Positions 34,931 through 59,957 of a stretch of DNA of 64,000 nt are shown here, in pieces. The translations under genes and the position numbers were made by a program. This DNA is from Oscheius dolichura. Its lineage: Eukaryota; Nematoda; Chromadorea; Rhabditida; Rhabditidae. The stretch spans positions 7,502,001 to 7,566,000 of the forward strand of contig OW051493.1 of the NCBI GenBank assembly GCA_932521035.1, in the 5' to 3' direction. Within the stretch, counting starts at the first letter, position 1. Every line of letters begins with the position of its first letter. A model generated the notes under the pieces. It was not told the DNA's origin. It saw only the letters and a list, made by a program, of their open reading frames with translations, and did not search any database.

Positions 34931-36206
34931 ATGTCCAGACTCACCATTGCCCTTCTCTTCGTCGTTCTCGCCCAGGTAAGGGATGGCGCCAGCTCATAAA
35001 ATTGACAGTTGTCCTTTCAAAATGGCGGGCACAATCGGATAGACAGAGTCGGAAATGAACTTCTACAGGACAACCTATCCAGTAGATTCCCTAGAGGGCT
35101 CCCCTGGGGAAGTTGACCTCTTAACGGGCTCATGGGAGCCATTTTTCTTGGTTAAAATGGCTTCAAAATCTTCACACGCACCACTGGGAAATCTCAAGAT
35201 CAACCGGGAAACACGTTGAGCCCAGTGGCCGTCTCCCTGCGGCTCTCTCTCCTCCTTGACGGCTCCCACAGGGTTGTGACCCTCGACACACGCTCCCCAG
35301 ATACATTCTACCATTCAAAAACTGTCGAAAACCTCTGGAAAGCCCATAGGCTCCTGGAAGGTTTCTGAGGAATTCATTGGGCGCTCGAAGGGCTCTTGGA
35401 CAGGGATCGTGTCAGTCAGAGCTCTGAAGTCTCTCTTTAGATCATGGATAACTCTCCAAACTGTAGCAGGATCTCTGTGTGAGCCTTTGGAATACTTTTA
35501 AGAAAAGTTTTCCAGTCAAAATGGCCCCTTTCCCGTTTCCAAGTCTAGAAGGAGGCGGCGTCCTGCTAACGGTTCCGCTTCCCCCTTTGCCCCTGGACCA
35601 CCTCTGAGAATTTCACCGCTTTAGATTACAAGCCATGGTTCTATGGTAGCTTTTTCCCCAATCCAGTTTCTTTCTCCCTCGAAAGTCTTTATGCTTGGTT
35701 GCGTTTTTCCCCGGTCATGATCGCCTGAAAACTCGTAGATCTGACTCGCCTTGAGCGGGGAGGTATGTGTAGCTTATCAAGGCCGCTTTAAAAAAACAGG
35801 GAGTGGAAATTTATGCCTTTTTGAGGGTCTTTCAAGGCTCCTTGTCTAATAAAATGAAGAAAGGGATCTTTTCTTGAATAAAATAACATTTCAGGTCGCT
35901 TATTCTCAGATCCAGTTGATTGATGGAGAAGCCGGCGAGAGCCTTGTCATCCGCGCCAAGAGATCCGAAATCGAAGGTAATTTTTCAAAAATTAGATTTA
36001 AAAAATAACATTTTTAATTTTTAGGAAGTGGAGAAGCTGCTGTGGAAGGATCTGGACAGGCTGCTGCTTTGATCGAAGGCTCTGGTGAGGGTTCTGGAGC
36101 TGAAGCCGCCGCCGAGCCCGCCGCAGCCTCCTCCTCCACAGAATCCACCCTCCTCTCCGAAGTCCAGGCCAAGGAAACCAAACCCGTCGAAGAAATTGCC
36201 GCTTAG
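34931..36206 (+). CDS. Small secreted protein with EGSGE motifs, candidate proteoglycan core
   Basis: Three exons, 34931-34975, 35895-35976 and 36025-36206, encode 102 aa. The signal peptide MSRLTIALLFVVLAQVAYS is split by a 919-nt first intron. The mature part is short and acidic. It carries IEGSGEAAVEGSGQ and IEGSGEGSG, which match the acidic-flanked Ser-Gly sites where chondroitin chains attach in nematode CPG proteins. The rest is Ala/Glu/Ser-rich and ends PVEEIAA. No cysteines are present. AATAAA follows about 20 nt after the stop. Secretion is well supported. Glycosaminoglycan attachment is inference from motif. A structural or antimicrobial-type small peptide is an alternative. Confidence 0.7.
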
Positions 36207-36240
36207 ATTGTTGCTCACATTGAATATAATAAATTTAAAT

Positions 36241-36260
36241 TATATATATATATATATATA
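36241..36260. repeat. (TA)n microsatellite
   Basis: Ten TA dinucleotides lie immediately downstream of the polyadenylation signal of the small secreted protein gene. Confidence 0.9.
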
Positions 36261-37792
36261 ATTTTCATGGTTCAAAGTTTCCCAAATTCCGAACTTTGCC
36301 CGTCAATTGGTCTGGAGATAAGATCGCCTTCTGCCGGACGATAAGAGGAGAAAAAACCACGAAGAAAGCGGGAAAGTATAGTTCCACCTACAGCAGAGAG
36401 AAACTCCTTTTTGTTAGACGTGGAGTGGAGTGACCCGCCAAGAAAGCAACGCCAGTCCTGTTGGCGCTAATCCAGTGCGCGCGCAAACAAGTAAGCTTGA
36501 ATTTGAATGGAAATTAGGTTATTCCGAGCTTTTCTTGTTGTTCACATTCCACTTCTCTATCTTTTCTTTTATCTAGGTTGTATATAAGTCATCTACTGTT
36601 GTACAACAATGCAATAGGTGGAAACAATATTTTCTACTTGCATCACATGTAATATTATTAGTTCGCATGCTTATGATGCAAACTTATCTCATTTCTCGTT
36701 TTTTGCATGCTTTAGTCACAATTTTACAACACGCAGAGGCAGTAATTCACCGAAAATCACCAGTAAAACGATTAATCCTCAGTGATCCGAGCTCCCGTTT
36801 TATTGTTACACTCGTCCTCGTTACTTCCTCCAAAAATATTCAATGCAATTTGTTGTAAAAATTGATTTATTATTTTGCAAGTGCTTCAAATTGCTAATTT
36901 TCGTCGTTGTGATTTGCTTTAGCTTTAGGCGAACGCGTGCATTATTTGATTTCCCCTTGCTGATTCAGCAAATCTACGATAAAAAAGTTCGTAGAAAAGA
37001 GGCAGTCATCTTTTAGTCATTTGTCAATAGTGTTTATATTTTCGTAAACGTATTTTTTCACATTTCAATAGTGTTTTTCATTTGGCTCATTTGTGTGTTT
37101 ATTCATTGTGATCTTCAAAGTTTCTCAAGTGCCTTATGTTATCGCTCTCGGTGAGTGCATTTTAGTGTCTTTTCGCTTTTGCTCGGTGTTATCGCTTTCG
37201 AATGTGATTAGGTTTATTTTAAATTGCTTTAGAATTTCTTCGTTCTTTCTGCCTTGTGGAACTGATAAAACGCTGTTCGAACTCTCCTTGTCCCATGTTT
37301 TGTCAGCCGAGTGTTCGTCCAAGGTTCTCTGCCCTTCCCTACGGGTGGCCTGATTCTTGACGTCACATTTTTCACACAGCACCTGCTTTTTAAAACGCAG
37401 TTCCAGCTTCTCTTTTTATCTTGATAATATCTTAGAGATTGTTAACTTTGGATGTGCGCTTGGGCGAAAGAACGAATGACCTTGTGCTATACTTTATCGC
37501 GACTGACCACTATTCTCTCCAACCGCTATGATATCGGGCCGATTGACTGTTTTGAGTGTTGAATGTTGAGCGCTACACGATCTTTTGACCAAAGATAAAT
37601 ATTGTGCCAGACGCCTGTCTGAAGTTACAATTTTAATTGAGTAAACTTTACACACGTTGCACCCTTTGACCTTCAGCATGATGACCTCGTTGGCCCCTTC
37701 AGTGCGAACGAATTTCTTGTGCTTACGATTGCTTCATTTATCTCTTACTTCTTTAGCATCTTCATTATATTTTTTTTCAGGTAGTCAGAGCC
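36261..37792. other. Intergenic stretch upstream of the MBOAT gene
   Basis: A/T-rich, with no supported coding exon. The final T-run plus CAG at about 37771-37780 is a strong acceptor just before the MBOAT start and may be an outron end. Short frames around 37093-37353 have no support. Confidence 0.5.
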
Positions 37793-39660
37793 ATGGGCTT
37801 GGTGGGTGCTATAGCCGACGCCACAAGCGTAAGAGAAGATGCTCTGCGGTTGTTATTATCTGTTCTCTTTAGTAAGTGCCTAATTTATTTGTTTCTATTT
37901 ATTTTTTCAGGTTATTTCTTTTCTATGATCCATAGGATGCATTTCTGTAATAAGCCAAAACAAATTCAATATTGTTTCTTTGTGGCTGTTGGAATTTGGC
38001 TTTACTTTTTTAATTATGGTAACACCATGTCTTTGTATATATGCTTGATTTTTCTTTTCAGGAATGGCTATTTTACATAGCGCTATAGCAATTGGTTGTG
38101 CTTATATTATTACCAATTTTATGGCTGGAACTACGGAATCTGTTATAGCTGCTCATGTGGCGTTTTTGGTGTAAATTTAAGATTATTTTATAACTAATGC
38201 ATATTTAGGGGCATTTGTTAGTTGGATATTGGATGGAAGAAACGGATCAATACGATATTACATGGACTACTCCATTTTGTATTATGACTCTTCGTTTTAT
38301 TGGTTTGGTAATGGATGTCTATGATGGAGTTCACTATGATACGCTAAAAGCAGACCAAAAGGCAACTGCTATTCGTGACAAACCTTCTCTTCTTGAAATT
38401 GCTGCCTTTGGTATATTATTCTTTTTAGTAATTACATAATTTGTCTTTTTTAGGTTGGTTCTTCACCGGCACAATGGTTGGACCTCAATTCAATTTAAGT
38501 CGATTCCGCTCTTTTGTTGAAGGAAGTTCTCTGGATCGCAATGGACAACCTAGACAATCTGCGTAAATTACAAGAAGTTATTTTGTAATTTTTATTATTT
38601 TTAGTTTGATGCCATCTCTTGGTCGTTTCCTTGCCGGGTGCACATACATGGTTCTCCATCAATGGGGCGCTGTATGGATTACTTCTGAATGGCTCAATTC
38701 TAATGACTTCGATGCTCGTCCATTTTTCGAACGATGGACTTGGGTTACAATCTGGTTCCGTCTTACTATGTACCGATACTGTGCCATGTGGCTTATGGCT
38801 GAAGGGGCGGCTATTTTGAACGGAATTGCCTATAATGGACAAGACGAAAATGGCGAAGACAGGTATTGTATTCGTTGATTTAGATTGTGAGCTATCTTTT
38901 CCAATTTAGATGGGATGGAACGCGTGATTTACATATTTACCTCTGGGAGACAGGATCTGACTTCACTGCTGTCGTCCAGTCTTTCAACTGTGGAACCAAT
39001 GCATTTGCTAAAAAGTTGGCTATTCGTTATTGATTGTATTATATTTTATTTTAGCCATCTCTTCCGTCGCCTTCGTTGGCTGAACAGCAAACCTGGAGCT
39101 CATCTTGTCACCCTGACTTACCTCGCTGTTTGGCACGGATACCACCTTGGTTATTTCCTGCTGTTCTTCTTTGAATTTGCTTGTGTTATGGCCGAACAAC
39201 AGGTAGACATGTGAAGTTACCTTTCACCATTATTTTAGTTGTACTCGTTGATTGATAGAACTCCTGGATGGGCTGAATTCCTTGCTTTGAAACCTGTGCG
39301 CCCATTTGTCTGGATCTTTGGAAAATTGGTTATAAACTACAGTATGGCTTCTGTATTCCTTTGCATGGGATTGATTAAGACCAAATACTGGATCCGGGCA
39401 AGTTATTTTTTGTGGAAATTATTTCTTTTCTCTCTGACATACGTTTCTTACTGTTATATTTTCAGCCACTCAAATCGCTTTATTTCTGCGGGTTCATTAT
39501 CTATTTCATAATTTGGCCTATTACGTACCAGATCCTTTTACGTGTCTTGCCCCGGAAGCCAAGAGTGAAGAAAGACACGCAGACATCAAGCACCAAGTCG
39601 GCCCCAGTTTCGAGCACAAGAACTGGCCTCACCCCTTCCGAGGACAAAAAGGAATTGTAA
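37793..39660 (+). CDS. mboa-6: Lysophospholipid acyltransferase of the MBOAT family (LPCAT3/MBOA-6-like)
   Basis: These ER enzymes re-acylate lysophospholipids with polyunsaturated acyl-CoA. Ten exons: 37793-37871, 37911-38018, 38062-38168, 38209-38410, 38454-38562, 38605-38862, 38910-39014, 39055-39202, 39239-39397 and 39466-39660. They sum to 1470 nt and 489 aa, near the length of human LPCAT3. The catalytic histidine lies in LAVWHGYHLGY (about residue 350), and the conserved asparagine region FNCGTNAFAKN precedes it. WMEETDQYDITWTTP and GWFFTGTMVGPQFN are family blocks. Ten or so hydrophobic segments are present. The last four residues, KKEL, fit a KKXX ER-retrieval signal. The intron after exon 9 begins GCAAGT, a GC-AG intron. 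TTTTTCAG lies shortly before the ATG. The symbol is by similarity only. Confidence 0.9.
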
Positions 39661-41047
39661 TAAGCTACAATGTTTTAACGCTGTTTGGTGATCTTTATGT
39701 GATATTATTGCCTGTTTGAAAATAAGTATTTTTTAAAATTTTATTTCCTTCTAGAAAGCGAGTTCAAAAGGACGTGAACATTTGCACTGCACGCAATTAT
39801 TGAGCTGCGTGGCAGCTGTTTTCGACGCAAGGCTAGGGACATGCAAAAGTCTTGCCACAAAAAGTCTAGAGCCTAAACGAAGTAAACAGGTGTAGATGTT
39901 TCAGGAATGAAGGGGTTTTGTCCTGCTCATTTCCCTGTTGTCATCAATCCCGACGACCGCTTATCTCGCTCGGCATGGCTTTTGTCAGCATTCATTACAA
40001 TTTTTGCTCTGATCAGATGAACAAACCCCGCCTCCAGTCGCGTGTCTTTTACATAAATGATGACTTCTCTACAACCCTTTTTGTCTATGCAAATCTCTTC
40101 AGCGTATTAAATCGGTCTGTTTTCAGTACACCCTTTATGGTTATGGCAGCATGGCGACGGGGACTTCCTTCAATCCTCTTTCTTTCATTTCCAGACCTTT
40201 TCAACCAGTAAAAAAGCGTTGATTATTCCACGCTTGCGTCAGTTCACGCAAGCTTTTCCTCCTCGGTGTGCCTGGATTTTGTGCTCTAATCGCACCTCGG
40301 GTATCTCTCCCTCTCCCCCGCCCGAGCACATGTGAACCCTTTTGAACTGCCCTCGGCACATTTATCATTGTTTATTCTTCTTGGAGAGACTATCGCGTCG
40401 GTGTACTATTAATTTCTGCCTCAAAAATCATATTTACTTATCTTGTTTAGCCGATAAACATAGATTTTTTCTTCTTTTTCATTAGCTAAATTGTTTTCTA
40501 TAAGCTTTTCAGTGTTTTTCTTCATTTTAACCAATTTTTTATCTCCAAATCGCTCATTTCTTATAGATTTTTGAGTTTCACTAGCTTTTGTTGTTCTTTT
40601 TTGTTGTCATCCTTTCCCAGACATTTTCGCCTTCTCTAGATTCTCACCGAGGTGAGACATGTTGACATCCAGCCACTGGCTATGCTTTCCCCTGGTCATA
40701 TCGGTCTTTTTCACGCAACAAAGGTCGCAGTCTAGACATTTCGCCACGGTTATTGGCTCTTCCTGGGTGCAGCTTTGTTTTTCTACGATCTTTGCAGCTG
40801 CTCGGTTACCAAACATCATGGAAGCGATAAAATTCAAAAAGAATGATTTTTCGAGATTAGATCAAAGATTCCAATTAGAGCCGTCTCTCCTATAGTTTAT
40901 TTTATTTATGGCCAATATCTCCCGCCGCCTCGAATGGTTTCCCTCCCTCTGTCTCCATTTGTCATCATTCCTTTCTCATATTTTGTCATCCTCCTCATCC
41001 AATTTTAGGTCCCCGCCTCCGCCGTCGGCCACCGTCACACCAGGGCC
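39661..41047. other. Intergenic stretch upstream of MRP copy 1
   Basis: No coding exon is supported. The A/T-rich part around 40440-40560 contains GATA-type motifs (ACTTATCTT, CCGATAAAC). Frames at 40607-40895 are on opposite strands of the same DNA and neither has support. Confidence 0.5.
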
Positions 41048-47512
<6,465 letters not shown>

Positions 47513-48219
47513 TTCTGTCCGCCATCTTCTTCGTTGCTCACTTATTGAAAATATATCCTTTCAAGTGCTCAAGAGCTTTACATTCCAAATAATCACACCA
47601 CTGTGATATATATGTTGACATAATATACAAGAGATAACATAAAAATTAAGAATAAACTATTGTGAACGTAGCATAGTGCTGTGTCTATTCTCTGGGCTTT
47701 TATAGGGTGCGTTGACTGTGGGAAATTCAGGCAGAATATAGTCAGAGAGACACGTTGCCTATGGGGAAATTGATTGGATTCATGGCATAGTCGTTTCTCC
47801 TCCAAACGACTCGAGTTCCGCTCTTCTCCCCCTTCCGGAAGTGGTCTTCCCAACAGCTGTCTGTTCTCCCCGTCAACTTCTTTGTTGCTAAGCTCTGCTC
47901 GCTGGCTGGAACTCAAAGTTCTCTGGTGTTTCCCGTCAATTTGCCCCAAAATGCCCAGTGTCTTCCCCGCCCAGTATATTTTAGGAATATTAGCCTCATT
48001 TTTAACCGCAATCAACAGAAAACCAAATAAACACGTGTTATATTTGAGTATATCGACCAAAATCACTTCTACCACTATAATTCCCCCTGGCTCCACCTAT
48101 TCCGGCTTCAAAACACCCTCCAGTACACCGTTCCCTTTTGTGGAACCCTTCTCCCAGCCATAAATCATGCCTATCCGTCCACACTGCCCTATCGTTTGTT
48201 TAGACAGTTCGTCGCGGTC

Positions 48220-48235
48220 ATCAGTGGCCACTGAT
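48220..48235. promoter_or_regulatory. Perfect 16-bp palindrome upstream of MRP copy 2
   Basis: ATCAGTGGCCACTGAT is an exact inverted repeat about 180 bp upstream of the start codon. Its location suggests a dimeric transcription-factor site, but no factor is identified. Confidence 0.35.
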
Positions 48236-48397
48236 CTCTCTCTTTCTCTCGCCGTCTCTCGTCCCCCTCCCGATGTCCATCTGCCATTCTTCTCCTGGCT
48301 ATCAGCTGTGTTTTTTATCGCTTTAATTGTTAGCAATCGCTCTACTACCCACTTTCTTTGACTACTACTACTTTTCAGTTAGCCGGCGTCGTCGAAT

Positions 48398-48409
48398 TGA
48401 TAAGATAAG
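48398..48409 (+). promoter_or_regulatory. Adjacent GATA-factor sites before MRP copy 2
   Basis: TGATAA at 48398 and GATAAG at 48404 lie directly upstream of the ATG at 48413. TGATAA is the site favoured by intestinal GATA factors in C. elegans, so gut expression is a reasonable inference. Because the sites lie within the leader, chance is possible. Confidence 0.35.
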
Positions 48410-48412
48410 AAG

Positions 48413-56625
<8,213 letters not shown>

Positions 56626-56820
56626 TCTCGGGTTCTTTCGAACCCTCAAAATAGAACATTTATTTAAAAGGGCTCTGTGATTTGTATATAACCGCCTTTG
56701 TGTCATATAAAATTTCAAACGAAAGCTCCATGGAAAGCATGTCTTGGCCTCGCTTTCATATGTCTCCATTATCGATTGTTTAGAATTGTTTTACCATTTC
56801 GTTTTGCTTTGATCTCCCAA

Positions 56821-58194
56821 ATGGATCATCTCCCTGGTGAAGTCTTGACGAAAGTCTGTAACTACCTTCCATGGAACGAGAAACTCACCGCTCGCCGTCT
56901 CTCCTCTCATTTGAATTCAATCAGTTGTGATTTGATAAATCTGCAGATGTTGGGGTTGCGAGAAGAAGGCGTAAGATCTTTTAAAACGATATTAATGCTA
57001 TTCTTTTTTTTCCAGAATGTTTTTTCTTTTACCGTACAACTCCACGGGAATGACAGGGAACGATGGGCTATTAAAATCATAAAGTGGAAGGACCAAAGAG
57101 CAGGTAAACCAAGAGAGGTATCTTAATTGTTTGGCAGGTCATAGCCATCATATTACACAATCCAAAGTGAAGAAAAACGAGAAAGTCTACCATAAGACGG
57201 TGCTGAACTGCTCCAATTCGAATTACCACTGCTTGATCCTCGCCTACATGGAATATTTCATGACTTTCTTCCATTTAATGCATATTCAGCTGGTAATTTC
57301 CTTTTGCCATTGATGATAGAAACATTTCCAGGTCCGTTTGAGTTCGTATTACTTGTCCAAATTTCGCGAGATGCTGCAGATAAAACTCCCTAATTTCAAC
57401 TGGAACGGCCGATGCCTGGAGCTATTTCCTCTCAAGAAGCAGCTAATAAAAGAGGAGCGAGAACTTCTGGAGCACTGTAAAAGTAATAACTTTAAATATG
57501 AATAGACGGAGAGAGTATTTAGATCCGTGTGCTTTTATATTCAGACCGCCACGGGAATTCCGGACGCCGAAGGATTTCTGGGAAATTCCTGCTATTAATG
57601 TGAGTTCGGGCCCCTAAGTTAGTGGTTGTAAAACACCCCCTGGACTTTATTGAGAGAGCGTCAGATCCTTATAAATTACAGACGAAATTTGTGGTACTGG
57701 AATATGGCAGACGAAATCCAGCAGAAGCCGCATTTCTTATCAAACTACGAGAAGTTATCCCCATTGATCTCGGACTAGATGACGAATTCTTTAAAAGTTT
57801 GGTGAAAAGGAAAGTAACGAGTTTTGTAGCCAACACAATGGCGAAGTTGTCTATAAGTTGTATTATGGAATATATCAAGGTAATCAGCTAAAGTTCGGTT
57901 CCTGACAGTTTATAGGATGCCCTTCGTGGTGGATTTGTCTCGGGCATTATGGGATTTAGCCAAAATTTTGATGCTAACGAAGTGAAAAGGATCAGAGAAT
58001 GGCTTCAGAGCTATGGCTTTGTTCAACTCAATGACAGACTTGTAAAAAATCTAGGAGTAGAGGCGAAGAAAGGATTTGACCCAGATAGGCTGGTGGTACG
58101 CGTCTGCACGGAATACTTGGTGATCAAAGCGGATTTCGCCATCTATCGAGGAAAGAAATCCATGCTTGATCCAAGCTATGCAAATATGTATTAA
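56821..58194 (+). CDS. F-box protein
   Basis: Seven exons, 56821-56970, 57016-57103, 57138-57292, 57332-57482, 57523-57599, 57682-57879 and 57916-58194, give 1098 nt and 365 aa. The N-terminus is a compact F-box (MDHLPGEVLTKVCNYLPWNEKL, split here as MDHLPGEVLTKVCNY and LPWNEKLTARRLSS). That motif normally binds SKP1 and makes the protein a substrate adaptor of SCF ubiquitin ligases. The C-terminal two thirds contain no repeat I recognise. They resemble the variable substrate-binding part of expanded nematode F-box families. The start lies 196 bp after the stop of MRP copy 2 on the same strand. A broken partial copy follows at 59050. AATAAA directly follows the stop. Confidence 0.75.
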
Positions 58195-58588
58195 CCTATT
58201 CAATAAATATAAATAATTTGTTCGATTTTGGGAGTGAGGTTCGAATCAAATTGAAATTAGGCCTTTGATGCCAAGGATAAGCAAAGCTATTGAGTACCAC
58301 TAAAGTGCCTCGGTGTCTCATTGGAAACAAACTGAAAGGCAGACTCTTCACTACAGAATTAAATAAGCGCCTCCGTGAACTCTCCTCCGTGTCTCCAAGG
58401 GAGCAGAGAACAAGACTAACCAGCCTGACCTCTTGGGAGGGCGAGGCGAGTTGGATCTTTTCTAGCCTAACAAGGACCATCGAAAACGAATAACACCCAT
58501 CAAAATGACTTTGACTCCATCGAAAAAGAGTAATTCACAAGGAAAAACAGCTAAAAATGAGATAAAAACACGTAGGATTGTTCCTCGA

Positions 58589-58957
58589 CTAGTTTATTAC
58601 ATTATCCACTCTTTTTCTGATCTTCACCGGCCTGTTCCAGGTTGAGGATGCAGATCCGACCTCGGGGCTGGTTGTAGGGTTCCCATCGCTCAACGGATTC
58701 TGGAGTCTTCTCCCTCCATCCATCATCTCCAGCAATTCCGGTTCCAGAACCGTGCTCCTTTTCTTCCAGGAGAACATCTCTTGGAGCTCCGAATCAAGTA
58801 GAAAATCAGATCTACCTTCAGCCGAACTCCTTTCCGATGAGAAGACCAGGAAGACTGCTCCTAGGCAGCGGCCATGAAGAAGAAATTCGGGAACAAAAGC
58901 GTAAGCACGGAAATTAGGAGAGAGATCAGAGTTCAGGTCAAAGTATCCCCCGAAATA
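58589..58957 (-). CDS. Terminal exon of an unidentified minus-strand gene
   Basis: An open block of 122 codons runs from an acceptor-like AATAACAG (58958) to TAG at 58589. AATAAA overlaps the stop, as is common in compact nematode genes. The translation begins YFGGYFDLNSDLSPNFRAY, contains EFLLHGRCLGAVFLVFSSE, then ELQEMFSWKKRSTVLEPELL, and ends RKRVDNVIN. No ATG starts the block, so upstream exons are missing. They may lie within or beyond the F-box-like pseudogene on the other strand. Family not recognised. It could also be a truncated gene remnant. Confidence 0.35.
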   Translation of the reverse strand, partial: YFGGYFDLNSDLSPNFRAYAFVPEFLLHGRCLGAVFLVFSSERSSAEGRSDFLLDSELQEMFSWKKRSTVLEPELLEMMDGGRRLQNPLSDGNPTTSPEVGSASSTWNRPVKIRKRVDNVIN

Positions 58958-59049
58958 CTGTTATTCTAAATGGAATGCAGAGCGCTCGATATTGGACGAT
59001 GACAGAAATCAGCCGCTAGAAGATGGATACAGCCCCGGAGTATATGGAC

Positions 59050-59492
59050 GTGTTGTGGATGTCCTCCTCGGACTTGGCGCCTCCTTTTTATGGCAATTGG
59101 TCGAGAGAAGAAGGGTTGCTTTTATCTCAAATGCTATCACAAATGTATCTGTCGACTGCATATTGGAATATATTGAGGTGGTTTTTGTTTCAAATGCCTT
59201 AAACGCATCACAATTTTTAGACAACTCTCTGTGGCGCATATGCCTCGTTCATATTAACGCTTCGTCAAAAATTTCTCTACTGCTGAAGTAAGAAGGGTAC
59301 GGGATTGGCTTCTAAGCCAGAAATTCCTGAAGACCGGGCATAATAGATATGCTAAAAATCTAGAGACGAGCATGCAAGAAGGATATGCCCCGGATAAGCT
59401 CATGGTCAGCCACTTCCCGAACTGTTTGACGATAGAGGCCGACTATGCCTGCTACCGAGGAGAGAGAGAGAGCACAACGTCTAGTCGGCGAT
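59050..59492 (+). pseudogene. Partial, frameshifted copy of the neighbouring F-box gene
   Basis: Exon-like blocks 59050-59177 and 59221-59492 match exons 6 and 7 of the gene at 56821. NAITNVSVDCILEYIE corresponds to NTMAKLSISCIMEYIK, and AEVRRVRDWLLSQKFL to NEVKRIREWLQSYGF. The later blocks correspond in the order YAKNLE, GYAPDKLMV and ADYACYRGE. The intron position is conserved, but a frameshift near 59266 separates the two halves of the last exon. No F-box is found upstream. It is a decayed tandem duplicate. Confidence 0.7.
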
Positions 59493-59957
59493 GAGTTTAG
59501 ACAATCTGTCGACCATTTGAGATTAATACATGTCTTTGAGAACAATAAAGATGCACATTTTACCTCACATAGCTATCAAATAAATAGACTGCCCATCGTG
59601 ACCCATATTGAAAGGACTAGTCCCTGTTACTGAGGTCGATAGTATAACTCCACCTGACCATTACCATGGGCTTTTTCGCACAGATGTTATCTACGACCAT
59701 GGCTCTAATTGTGTCATTCCTTCGGATAGTTTCCGACCGTCTTCGCTTTCCCGGGACCACCCAGAAGCGATGCATACTCTTTGACCGGAAGCTGCTTTTT
59801 CCCGTGCATTGCCGTGTAAAGTCGGAAGCTACAGTCAGTCTACTTATTTCACTCGTCTCATCTACTCGTCCTAATGGAATCTTTCTCTAATCGTTTTCCT
59901 CTCTCACACGCCGTTAGTTTTATTCCTCCTTTCCTCTAAATTATTCCCTTTTTCCAG
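59493..59957. other. Region that probably holds the 5' end of the DEP gene
   Basis: A frame from 59666 to 59890 begins MGFFAQMLSTTMALIV. It could supply a first exon, but no donor joins it convincingly in frame to the exon at 59958. The true start is unresolved. Confidence 0.35.

Larger units (their letters stand above)
47513..48412. other. Spacer between the two MRP copies
   Basis: It contains the 3' flank of copy 1 and the promoter of copy 2. Frames on both strands (47593-48163) overlap each other and have no support. A perfect 16-bp palindrome and a GATA pair are annotated separately. Confidence 0.55.

Noticed and set aside
58612-58815. Alternative splicing of the minus-strand terminal exon through a 29-nt intron (58787-58815)
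   Set aside because: The intron would be unusually short, and the unspliced frame is open to a stop overlapped by AATAAA.
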